NCBI GenBank assembly: GCA_937921775.1
Contig: CAKZUK010000019.1
Span: forward strand, 1 to 64,000
Source: an uncultured Saprospiraceae bacterium
GTDB lineage: Bacteria > Bacteroidota > Bacteroidia > Chitinophagales > Saprospiraceae
DNA length: 64,000 nucleotides
Direction: 5' to 3'
Position numbers and translations under genes: made by a program. The notes beneath the pieces were generated by a model, which worked only from the letters and a program-made list of their open reading frames with translations, did no database searches and was not told where the DNA came from. Below are positions 36,801-44,381 of the stretch, piece by piece. Position 1 is the first letter of the stretch; each line of letters starts with the position of its first letter.

Positions 36801-37164
36801 CAATGATCATGAGCCTTTTTATGGTGCGAATTTTTATCGCTTAAAGTTGGTAAATTATGATGCTACTTTTATTTATTCTGAAATTCGTCGAGTAGAAGTG
36901 AACACGCACTGGGAAGATTTTTCTCTTTTTCCAAATCCGACAAACAGTTCTGTTCTGATTAACTTAGCGAAATACGATGGCATGTCGGGTAATATTATGC
37001 TGGTCGATCAATTGGGTCAAACGCGTCAGACAATCACCTTAGATCGGATTTCTAAAAAGCCGATCAAGATGGATGTGCAAGAAATGCCAGCTGGCTTGTA
37101 TTTCATTTACTTAAAGGTTGATGGTCGTAAGGCCGTGAGTAAGAAGTTGATGATTGCAGAATGA
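33880..37164 (+). CDS. T9SS-secreted lysyl oxidase-like copper amine oxidase
   Basis: 1094 aa. Signal peptide about 1-29 (LHSSLFAQ). Lysyl-oxidase domain about 30-220: copper motif CHGHWHY (His107, 109, 111), FKNGFCLIDIEC and GCGDIYGSGLDCQWVDVTDL. These align with animal LOX so that the LTQ-cofactor Lys and Tyr fall at Lys133 and Tyr166, both present. Animal LOX oxidises peptidyl lysine to aldehyde, cross-linking protein; here the target would be extracellular. Next come a SYGDGICCAYGDGSY module, five DNDGDG calcium-like repeats with CNDGxPNT and DGCxC, three copies of a 75-residue Cys/Trp domain shared with the gene at 20685, and a T9SS sorting domain (SLFPNPTNSSVLINL...AGLYFIYLKV). Confidence 0.9.
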   Translation: MNKLLPPVNQFGKSILILLAFFLHSSLFAQPDLVVVESALINSLTSYTLNNNDQCYVNEGCVSGIGLRQILRFTTHIKNVGNQDFYVGAPPANPADENEVWEYDECHGHWHYEGYAEYVLFDQDGNQLPMGFKNGFCLIDIECSGGGNFTYTCSNQGIAAGCGDIYGSGLDCQWVDVTDLPDGIYKLMIRVNWDEDPDALGNYESNYTNNTGEVCFDLTTDANGTAAITVIGNGTSCSGTACHDVTVTVNLDNYPAETAWEIRNTENTVIISSNGTYSAEPQNSTVSQTVCLPEGCYDFVITDSYGDGICCAYGDGSYQLTDPSGNVVAEGGQFTSSETTNFCVGPPPSCADADDDGICAADDCDDENAAVPAPPGASCNDGDPNTIDDEIQSDGCSCAGSAADDCSVIHILTSSNTITVEHIAGFAHPSVKIFNSGWGTVSECLDNCGDPHVVSNLPAGTYHVQVKAFNSSWQTVCEILETVSVTDGPCPDNDGDGVCQAVDCDDNNANLPTTVGSTCNDGNPNTNNDVIQSDGCTCAGVVPCTDNDNDGVCADDDCDDNNSSLPTTPGTTCNDGNPDTDNDVIQSDGCTCQGIDTSCTDNDNDGTCQADDCNDNDASIPATPGTACNDGNTNTSNDVIQADGCTCQGESSNGCDAVIMSGPGSITISNLSNPNVSVQIFNSSWATVFSCFNDCDNPQVIALPEDTYYVKVNLWDANWQAICLVDEYVTVTGGCTAGQPCNDNDPCTSGETYDADCNCNGGTAGPDNDNDGVCLAIDCNDNDPNVPTTPGSSCDDGNVNTTNDVIQNDGCSCQGVPIGGGNCLASHSVTDGALVVSGITAPNVIIKVFETSGWSTVFECFNTCSDPLIIADLPDGEYYLNIQTWDSGWQSICTESGYVTINGNSGLESEDSPESLFFLATKDGRAVNINWVVSNSEDHTDYFVVERSKDAVNFNEIQTIESLNNRDGNFNYQANDHEPFYGANFYRLKLVNYDATFIYSEIRRVEVNTHWEDFSLFPNPTNSSVLINLAKYDGMSGNIMLVDQLGQTRQTITLDRISKKPIKMDVQEMPAGLYFIYLKVDGRKAVSKKLMIAE

Positions 37165-37166
37165 TA

Positions 37167-37254
37167 AATGGATGAAATGGAAATGGCAATACCAGTTTTC
37201 ACCCGCTCAATGCGGAGCTCGCAACAGTAGGTATTGACATTGCTATTACCACTT
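37167..37254. repeat. Short inverted-repeat element
   Basis: Left end GAAATGGAAATGGCAATACC (37174-37193) and right end GGTATTGACATTGCTATTAC (37230-37249) are imperfect inverted copies around a GC-richer centre with CGGAGCTCG. It sits right after the lysyl-oxidase stop and before the terminator. Confidence 0.4.
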
Positions 37255-37272
37255 TAATTAAATCGCAAGAGT

Positions 37273-37299
37273 CCTCTAAAGTAGAAATTACTTTAGAGG
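37273..37299 (+). terminator. Rho-independent terminator after lysyl oxidase
   Basis: CCTCTAAAGTA/TACTTTAGAGG form a perfect 11-bp stem with a GAAAT loop followed by GCTTTT. The flanking AAATCG/CGATTT can extend it. Confidence 0.8.
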
Positions 37300-37557
37300 G
37301 CTTTTCGATTTAAGAGGTAGTGACAGTGACAGTTCCCCTCATTTAGCAAGGTCCCATCTATAACTGAAATTGATATTAAAACTGCAATTCTAAGTTTAAA
37401 TCTCATCTCCGTTTTGCCCACATTCCGATGATCTCCCATGAAAGAAGGAAAACTGACACTGCGATTACAGCTTTAACTTTCAATAATTTTAATATTTTCG
37501 CTACATTGGGTGGCTGCTTAGAATCTGAGCTTGGCAGTCAGAGAAATAGCTATTAAA

Positions 37558-39540
37558 ATGACCACAAAGAGCCTTGTTTTTATATTCAGTTGTTTATTGA
37601 CAATAACTTGCTTTGCGCAGAATGTGCCCTTGTCGCCGCGCACCGCTAATTATGACATGGACCTGACATTGGATCCTGTTGAAAAAAGAGTCACTTGCGC
37701 AGAGCTACTTACTTGGAATAATCCATCTTCGGATACCATCTACGAATTACAATTTCATATTTATCAAAATGCTTTTAAGAATACCACTTCTACCTTTATG
37801 AAGGAACGTGGATTCTTCTCAAATATCCTTTCTGATGCTGCTGAAAACTGTGGATGGAGTTGGCTTGACATCAAATCTATGACTGATGAGTATGGCAATG
37901 ATCTCAAAATTGGAATGAAATTCATTCAGCCTGATGATGATAATGAAGCAGATGAAACCGTACTTTCTGTACCACTCCCCAATCCTGTTTTGCCGAAAGG
38001 CAGTATCAAAGTAAACTTGAATTGGGAATCTAAAGTTCCTAAAACGATGCCTCGAAACGGGCAAAATAAAGATTACTTTTTTATGGCGCAGTGGTTTCCA
38101 AAGGTGGGTGTCTACGAAGCTGCGGGAGTGCGCTATGCAAAGAAGGGCCAGTGGAATTGTCATCAATATCATTCTAAAGGTGAATATTATGCTGACTTTG
38201 GAAATTATAATGTTTCGATCACTGCACCCAGCAATTATGTAATCGGCGCGAGCGGAATTCTAGTAGATGAAAAAGAAGCAAACGGGATGAAAACTTCTTC
38301 GTTCGCAGTGGAAGATGTGATTGATTATACCTGGACAGCTTCGCCACATTTCATGGACATTCGAGACGAGTGGAAAGGAGTGACTATTCGCGTTTTGCTT
38401 TATCCTGACCATGAACATATTGCAAGTCGCTACATCGATGCCATTAAATATTCACTAGAATACCTTGAGCAATATTTAGGAAAATATCCCTACCCTATTA
38501 TTACAGTTGTGGATCCACCAATTCATGGAATATTTTCATCAGGGATGGAATATCCGACTTTGATTACAGGCTTAAGTTCCTGCATCTTACCCGAAGGTAT
38601 TCGTACGATTGAAACTTTGGCGATACATGAATTTACACATCAGTATTTCATGCAAATGATTGCCACACATGAAGTAGAAGAACCCTTCTTAGACGAAGGA
38701 TTTACCACTTATTTTGAAGGCCGAATTTTGGATCACTATTATGGCGGCAATAGTTCTACTATAGATGTATTGCGCGTAAAGGTTGGGAACATAGAATTGA
38801 ATCGAGCCGATTACTTTAAAATGGATCATCCACAAATTGCAGAAAATACTCGTAGAAGCTGGCAGTTTAAAGATGGTGGCTATGGCGAAATATCTTATAA
38901 CAAAACCGCAGTTTGGCTAAGAACCTTAGAAGGTATGGTTGGTTTTGAAACCATGAATAAAATCATGAAAACCTATTTCCAGAAATGGAAATTCAAGCAT
39001 CCTTCTGCACGTGACTTTATCGATGTGGCAACAGAAGTAGTTCGCGCTGATCATGGTGATGCATTTGGCATAAACCTAGATTGGTTTTTCGATCAAGTGA
39101 TGTATGGTACAGAACTTTGCGATTACAAACTTGCTTCGATCAGTAATAATCACAAGTACAATCAAGCAGGTTATTTAAATGACAACGAGGATTGTGTAAA
39201 ACCTGAAAACATTATCAATGACTCTCTTTTTCAATCTAAAGTTACCCTGCATCGCCTTGGCGGAATGACATTGCCCGTTGAGGTAATGGTACATTTTGAA
39301 AATGGCAAAACTGTGATGGAAAAATGGGATGGCAAGGCACGTAGTCACAGCTTTACCTATCTGGGTAGCTCAAAAGTTGATTATGCAGAAATTGATCCGG
39401 AACGAAAAATATACATTGACAAAAATTTCATTAATAATAGTTGGACCACTAAGGTTCAGGAAAAAGGTATTCGCAAGTATCTCGTACAATTTATGTCATG
39501 GATGCAAAATGCAATGCTAGGACTTAGCTTCTTTTGTTAG
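37558..39540 (+). CDS. M1-family metallopeptidase (gluzincin)
   Basis: 660 aa from ATG 37558; the frame's earlier TTG gives no improved signal peptide. Signal peptide about 1-21 (SCLLTITCFAQ). The N-terminal beta domain is followed by the catalytic domain with the exopeptidase-site motif GMEYPTL (GxMEN variant, Asn replaced) and the zinc site HEFTHQYFMQMI...DEGFTTYFEG, i.e. HExxH plus the third ligand Glu 18 residues on. Such enzymes remove N-terminal residues. The export signal places it in the periplasm or outside, and no T9SS domain is seen. The C-terminus ends in a hydrophobic aromatic stretch (MLGLSFFC). Confidence 0.9.
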   Translation: MTTKSLVFIFSCLLTITCFAQNVPLSPRTANYDMDLTLDPVEKRVTCAELLTWNNPSSDTIYELQFHIYQNAFKNTTSTFMKERGFFSNILSDAAENCGWSWLDIKSMTDEYGNDLKIGMKFIQPDDDNEADETVLSVPLPNPVLPKGSIKVNLNWESKVPKTMPRNGQNKDYFFMAQWFPKVGVYEAAGVRYAKKGQWNCHQYHSKGEYYADFGNYNVSITAPSNYVIGASGILVDEKEANGMKTSSFAVEDVIDYTWTASPHFMDIRDEWKGVTIRVLLYPDHEHIASRYIDAIKYSLEYLEQYLGKYPYPIITVVDPPIHGIFSSGMEYPTLITGLSSCILPEGIRTIETLAIHEFTHQYFMQMIATHEVEEPFLDEGFTTYFEGRILDHYYGGNSSTIDVLRVKVGNIELNRADYFKMDHPQIAENTRRSWQFKDGGYGEISYNKTAVWLRTLEGMVGFETMNKIMKTYFQKWKFKHPSARDFIDVATEVVRADHGDAFGINLDWFFDQVMYGTELCDYKLASISNNHKYNQAGYLNDNEDCVKPENIINDSLFQSKVTLHRLGGMTLPVEVMVHFENGKTVMEKWDGKARSHSFTYLGSSKVDYAEIDPERKIYIDKNFINNSWTTKVQEKGIRKYLVQFMSWMQNAMLGLSFFC

Positions 39541-39684
39541 TACAAAAAGTGCGGCCTAAGCGCAAATCAAAATAAAAATGGCAATCAAAATTAAAATGTG
39601 CGATGTCTTAGATCCACCAGTCTCAATAACTTTGTTTTCTAGCTTCCGTAGACGGGTTTTAACAAACCTTTACAGGTTCTTAAT

Positions 39685-40560
39685 ATGAATGTCATTACAA
39701 CATATAAAGAGGCCTGGAAAGCTGTATTAAAGACGCGCAAAATGTGGCTGTTACTCTATGGGCTAAGCTTTTTATTGGCTTTACTCTCTGCGATGCCTTT
39801 AAAAGGATTTATGTCAGAAAGTTTGGGGAATTCGTTATCACTCAACCAAAGTTTACCTGGCTTCAACTATGGATTTATTGGCGATGTGCTAAATCAGCAT
39901 GGCGATGTCATTGGTCTAGTATTAAACCAATCTTTCGTTTTAATTATCTGTTTTTTCTTAGTTTCAATCTTTTTCCTTGGTGGCATTCTTTCAATTTTCA
40001 AGCAAGAAACAATAGACTACGATGGAACTGTTTTTTGGCAAAGCTGCAGCCGATATTTTTGGCGATTACTCCGCTTAAGCTTTTACTTTTTGTTTTTTCA
40101 TCTATTGTTACTTGGCCTATTTGTCTCTCTTTATTTAGCACTAACGAATGGCTTAAGTCCTTTTGAAACAGAGAGTGAAACTTTATGGATTCAGACCTTT
40201 CATATTATGGCTCCTATTTACTTATTGCTTGCTACTTTTTTATTTTTGGTGCATGATTATGCAAAAGTACATGTGATACATTCTGACAAGGCATTATTGA
40301 CCGTTCCTATTTTACAGACTTTTAGTTTTGTATTTAAAAATATAAGGAAGTTTCTTTCTCTTTACCTACTTAATGCATTGACTTTTTTACTCTTCTTTGG
40401 CGTTTATTATCTTCTGAAGAATTCCTTCCTAGCTGATTCCTTTGGGACTATTACATTGTTGTTTTTATTGACGCAGATTTTTGTGATGCTACGGGTCGGT
40501 CTTAAGCTCTTAAACCTTGGCGGAGTGACCTTGATGTATGGGGAAGAAATAGGCGTTTAA
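39685..40560 (+). CDS. Polytopic membrane protein, 291 aa
   Basis: About six hydrophobic segments (around residues 20-40, 80-105, 128-155, 172-192, 220-242, 248-270) with short charged loops, e.g. RRLLRLSFY-like FWRLLRLSFYF. No catalytic or transport motif and no recognised family; similar proteins are usually left as hypothetical membrane proteins. 144 bp after the M1 peptidase gene and possibly cotranscribed. Its TAA (40558-40560) abuts the stop of the convergent phosphatase gene with no spacer. Confidence 0.7.
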   Translation: MNVITTYKEAWKAVLKTRKMWLLLYGLSFLLALLSAMPLKGFMSESLGNSLSLNQSLPGFNYGFIGDVLNQHGDVIGLVLNQSFVLIICFFLVSIFFLGGILSIFKQETIDYDGTVFWQSCSRYFWRLLRLSFYFLFFHLLLLGLFVSLYLALTNGLSPFETESETLWIQTFHIMAPIYLLLATFLFLVHDYAKVHVIHSDKALLTVPILQTFSFVFKNIRKFLSLYLLNALTFLLFFGVYYLLKNSFLADSFGTITLLFLLTQIFVMLRVGLKLLNLGGVTLMYGEEIGV

Positions 40561-41235
40561 TTACTTATCTCGTTTTACGAAAAGCAGTTCTTTTTTATCC
40601 AAATCAAATACACATAATTGGCCATGACCGGTACGATTATAAACGCAGCCATTGTCGATATTCATCGCTGGAATTTCATCTAAAAGACTGAGGCCAGCCT
40701 CTATTGCATCTTGTGATACTGGAGTATGTCCGTGGACTATAGTTCGCCCTCGGAGCCAATCCTTACGAATTTCATGATACCAATGACGAGACCACAACAT
40801 TCCTTGTTTATCATCGAGTGGATCATTGGTTCTAAAGTTGAGGCCAGCGTGTACCAGAATGTAATTATCTACTTCTACAAAGTGCGATAATCGCTTCATC
40901 CATTCCAGATATTCATAGGGCACCTTGGCAATTTCATTGGCTTCAAAACTAGCCAAAGTTTCACGCCCTCCATGCCTTCTCCAAGCCGACTGCGTGCTTG
41001 GCCTTGTCAATCCTTCTATCATCATTTCTTCGTGGTTTCCCAATAGACATTTTACGTGGTGCCCTTTGTTTTGTAAGTCCCAGATATAGTCAATCACTCC
41101 CTTACTATCTGGTCCACGATCGATGTAATCCCCCAGGAGATAAAGCTCATCCTTTATGGCAAAATCTATCTGCTGTAAAGCATTTTTAAAAGTACTAAGG
41201 CAACCATGAATATCTGAGATAGCGTAACGAGACAT
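40561..41235 (-). CDS. PPP-family metallophosphoesterase
   Basis: 224-residue serine/threonine-type phosphatase with every PPP motif: ISDIHGCLSTF (GDxHG), LLGDYIDRGPDSKG (GDxxDRG), LLGNHEEMM (GNHE), HAGLNF, and IVHGHTPVS. The size is that of bacterial PrpA/ApaH-like single-domain enzymes that dephosphorylate proteins or dinucleotides. Cytosolic. ATG start MSRYAISD. Tail-to-tail with the membrane protein gene, the two stop codons being adjacent. Confidence 0.93.
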   Translation of the reverse strand: MSRYAISDIHGCLSTFKNALQQIDFAIKDELYLLGDYIDRGPDSKGVIDYIWDLQNKGHHVKCLLGNHEEMMIEGLTRPSTQSAWRRHGGRETLASFEANEIAKVPYEYLEWMKRLSHFVEVDNYILVHAGLNFRTNDPLDDKQGMLWSRHWYHEIRKDWLRGRTIVHGHTPVSQDAIEAGLSLLDEIPAMNIDNGCVYNRTGHGQLCVFDLDKKELLFVKRDK

Positions 41236-41416
41236 AAGTTATTAATTGAGATAAGATTTAAATGACATATAAGCAACATAGAATGAGCTAGAAAAGTTCG
41301 AATCAAGATTATATATTTATCACTTTCAGCACTAGATTAGTAATACAACTAAATATAAAATTCCGGTCTAAAGTGTTTTTTTTTTCAAAAATATTAGATA
41401 GAGTGAAATGATTTTC

Positions 41417-41424
41417 TATTTTTG
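41417..41424 (+). promoter_or_regulatory. -7 box TATTTTTG for cyclophilin gene
   Basis: TATTTTTG followed by CAC is a near-perfect Bacteroidota -7 element 48 bp before the ATG at 41473. A T-run at the -33 position lacks the TTG. Confidence 0.5.
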
Positions 41425-41472
41425 CACGCTTCCTTTAAAGAAGCACATTAACAACAAACCAAGAATACTAAC

Positions 41473-41904
41473 ATGCTAGCAGAAATCCACACAGAAAAAG
41501 GCTTAATGAAAGTCGAATTTTATCAAAAAGATGCCCCAAAAACAGTTGAAAATTTTGTTACCCTTGCAAAAAAGGGTTATTACGATGGTCTAACGTTTCA
41601 CCGTGTAATTCCAGATTTTGTTATTCAGGGAGGTTGTCCAAATGGTATTGGCAACGGAGGTCCTGGCTACAAGATTGATTGCGAATTAGATGGCGAGAAC
41701 CAATTTCACGATAAAGGCGTTTTATCAATGGCTCATGCTGGAAGAAATACTGGAGGTTCTCAGTTTTTTGTTTGTCATAGTAGAACCAATACTGCTCACC
41801 TTGACCGCAATCACACTTGCTTTGGTCGCGTATTTGAAGGTATTGAAGTGATTGATACCATTACTCAAGGAGACAAGATTGAAAAGATTGTAATTGTAGA
41901 ATAA
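41473..41904 (+). CDS. Cyclophilin-type peptidyl-prolyl isomerase
   Basis: 143 aa, the short PpiB-like form, cytosolic (no signal peptide). Motifs: TVENFVTLAKKGYYDGLTFHRVIPDFVIQGG with the catalytic Arg in FHRVI, GPGYKIDCEL, LSMAHAGRNTGGSQFFV, HLDRNHTCFGRVFEG. Catalyses cis-trans isomerisation of X-Pro bonds. Own promoter and terminator. Confidence 0.96.
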   Translation: MLAEIHTEKGLMKVEFYQKDAPKTVENFVTLAKKGYYDGLTFHRVIPDFVIQGGCPNGIGNGGPGYKIDCELDGENQFHDKGVLSMAHAGRNTGGSQFFVCHSRTNTAHLDRNHTCFGRVFEGIEVIDTITQGDKIEKIVIVE

Positions 41905-41922
41905 TTTTACTTTCGTAATAGT

Positions 41923-41957
41923 AAAAAAGCTCGTGCTCATTGAGCATGGGCTTTTTT
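41923..41957. terminator. Bidirectional terminator
   Basis: AAAAAAGCTCGTGCTCA (41923-41939) and TGAGCATGGGCTTTTTT (41941-41957) form a 17-bp stem with two mismatches and A/T tracts on both sides. It lies between the convergent cyclophilin and glycosidase genes. Confidence 0.85.
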
Positions 41958-41980
41958 ATTACTAGAGAAGTAATCCACCA

Positions 41981-43849
41981 TTACTCCACCACAACTTTCC
42001 GCAACTCCACTCCTTCCACTGAACTAATTTTCACCAAGTAAGTTCCCTTTGCCCAAGTAGAACAATCAAAGTCATAAATAGTAGTCGCCCCCGTATATGC
42101 AAGCTCACCTTGCTCTATCTGTTCACCAATTATATTCATCACTTCTATTTTAAAATCGACTGCTTCAGTTCCTTTTACAGAAAGTTGAAAAAATAGCTGA
42201 GTCGGATTTGGAAAAATATCTACTATTTGCGAAAGCGAATGCTCTTCAAATATACTTACAGGCTCTTCCTCCGTAGCACGCAAAAAGACTGGCGCTCCAG
42301 TAAGACTAATACCACTTGCTGAAATATTCGTAACACTAGCTGTTTGCGCATAGTCCCATTCCCGTTTTTCTAAATTTACAATATTCATAGCAGTAGGTAT
42401 ACTGTAATTTGCAGCAGCGGATTCTGACTGATCGGTACCTGTTACTGCCCAAAGAACAAAGGTGTAAGAGTTATCCGTATTCATGTAAGCAGCTCCAGCA
42501 ACGTTGGCTGGAAGATTAAGATTTGCAGTTGCAGCAGCATCATAAGTTCCATCTTCTAACAACGCTGTCATTGTTTTACTAGCAATACCTTCATCGGTTA
42601 ATTCCTCTTCGAAAGGTTCAATATCTGAAAGGCGATGATAAAGTCCCATTGCATCGAATCCATCATCAGAATCTGCTGGTGATTTTTTTCTAGCCAGTGC
42701 ATAAAGGTCAAGTTGTAAGATATCATTTAGCTCACAAGCTACACGAGTCTTGATAATAAAATTGCGCTGCGCTTCGTCAGACCCCATATCATCATCGAAA
42801 CCGATACCGGGTATATTTGATTCTGTAATGATCCACTTTTTGGAAGGATATAATTGATCATTATAACCATAGGTATTTAAAACCTGATTGAAGTCTGTTT
42901 TCTTTTGCATAACTCCATTGCTCGCTGCATCAGAATGTCGAAAATAAATAAATCCACCGCTGGCATTATCCCATTCTCGTAGACTTCCGTCAATATGTGG
43001 ATAAGAATGATAACTCATCACATCAAAATAAGCCCCGCCAGTGTTGGGGAACTCACTGTTTACCTGACCTCCAGCAGGGTTGTCACTATGTCGCATGACC
43101 AAATCTAAGAATGAAGGATAGCCCAATCCTCCGATAGCAACATAAGCATCTGGGTCTATGCTTTTGATGACTTCGTAGCTGATACGCAACATTCGAATGT
43201 ATTGAAAAATTGGAGCGCGAATTGACATGTCGCAAGGTTCTGGCACATTGTCCCACCAATTACCAGATGCTCCGGGATCCTTATAGGCATTACCTGAATA
43301 ATCAAAATCAGGTTCATTCCAAATTTCCCAAAACTTTACATAATCTTGATAGATCGTCACCATTCGATAAACATAAAGTGCGTAGTAATTGTCATCATTT
43401 ACTGGTGTCCCATTAGCTCCACCATCCCATATATCGAGATACAAATTGGCAAATAGTTTAGATTGGTGATTTGGGCAGTGATGTGTTGTATCCAAATGAT
43501 CATCAGAAGGATAACCAATAAAAGTCACATGGTCATTCATTCCTACGGATTCGTAATGTTGAAAGTCATTAACTTCTACTTCGTATCCCCATTGTTCGAG
43601 AAAGTGTTCTGGTAAAGTAGCACGAAATGCTTGCACGCCAGCGCCATCAAGTCCAAGACTACTATTACCAGCGGCAATATTCGCCAAATTATTGTCTCCC
43701 CAGTCTGATCCATGATAACCCGGATTTACTCCAAAGCGAAACTTTCCACTGTATTCAGGAACTTGATCGTTAGCAGTAAAGTTAATTTGAGCGTTTAGCG
43801 ACAAGCTAAAACAAATAAAAGTTAATAGTGTAGTGATCGTTTTATTCAT
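41981..43849 (-). CDS. T9SS-secreted clan GH-A glycoside hydrolase
   Basis: 622 aa from ATG 43849 (MNKTITTLLTFICFSLSLNAQ signal peptide). The 24 upstream in-frame codons are ignored. The TIM-barrel region about 40-460 has the acid/base motif VKFWEIWNEPDFDYSG, VMSYHSYPHID, and a nucleophile-type WIITESNIPG on a late strand, as in GH5/GH39-like enzymes; the family number cannot be fixed by eye. A beta-sandwich-like segment follows and then a T9SS sorting domain (VDIFPNPTQLFFQLSV...GTYLVKISSVEG). Likely degrades an extracellular polysaccharide. Confidence 0.85.
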   Translation of the reverse strand: MNKTITTLLTFICFSLSLNAQINFTANDQVPEYSGKFRFGVNPGYHGSDWGDNNLANIAAGNSSLGLDGAGVQAFRATLPEHFLEQWGYEVEVNDFQHYESVGMNDHVTFIGYPSDDHLDTTHHCPNHQSKLFANLYLDIWDGGANGTPVNDDNYYALYVYRMVTIYQDYVKFWEIWNEPDFDYSGNAYKDPGASGNWWDNVPEPCDMSIRAPIFQYIRMLRISYEVIKSIDPDAYVAIGGLGYPSFLDLVMRHSDNPAGGQVNSEFPNTGGAYFDVMSYHSYPHIDGSLREWDNASGGFIYFRHSDAASNGVMQKKTDFNQVLNTYGYNDQLYPSKKWIITESNIPGIGFDDDMGSDEAQRNFIIKTRVACELNDILQLDLYALARKKSPADSDDGFDAMGLYHRLSDIEPFEEELTDEGIASKTMTALLEDGTYDAAATANLNLPANVAGAAYMNTDNSYTFVLWAVTGTDQSESAAANYSIPTAMNIVNLEKREWDYAQTASVTNISASGISLTGAPVFLRATEEEPVSIFEEHSLSQIVDIFPNPTQLFFQLSVKGTEAVDFKIEVMNIIGEQIEQGELAYTGATTIYDFDCSTWAKGTYLVKISSVEGVELRKVVVE

Positions 43850-44381
43850 GGCTATCCAGTTTTTTTGTTGTGAAAAAAAATTCAGTTTTAGTTGTAGTGT
43901 ATAATAAGTTGGCCTTTTCAAAATAGAAATAGCTTGTTTGCATTTGTGGCAGACAGATTCCCATAAGAAAAAGGAGGCCTAGATTAAGCTACAGCAAGCA
44001 CGTGTAGCGCTAAGTCTAATCAATAAGGTGATTCAGGATAAATTTGGAAAATGAGTTTCGGATAGTGGATTAGATTGCCAAGATATATACTTCATTTGGA
44101 AATGCAAAATTTTGTGCTTAAAAACAGAAGTTAGTGACATTAAAAAAAGTAAGATTAGTAATACTTACAAAGTATTAGGCTCCTCCTTAGTATTTTGATA
44201 TTAAGCACACATTAAATTTTATCAAATTTGGACTGATTTTGGAAGTATTGAAGGATAATCAAGTAGAATAATTAGAGTTTACTTAGCTAGAGGTTGGTTA
44301 AAAAGTATAATTATATCCATACAGGCTGTAATTAAAAACTTAAACAAGCTCTTCAATAAAATCACAAAATCCTTTATCATC
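43850..44381. other. Divergent intergenic region
   Basis: 532 bp between the glycosidase and coiled-coil genes. It includes a hairpin at 43982-44021 (GATTA..GCTACA / TGTAGC..TAATC). No convincing -33/-7 pair or small ORF was seen. Confidence 0.35.

Noticed and set aside
41270-41345. Possible tRNA T-arm-like GTTCGAATC
   Set aside because: No anticodon stem, D-arm or acceptor stem could be built around it.
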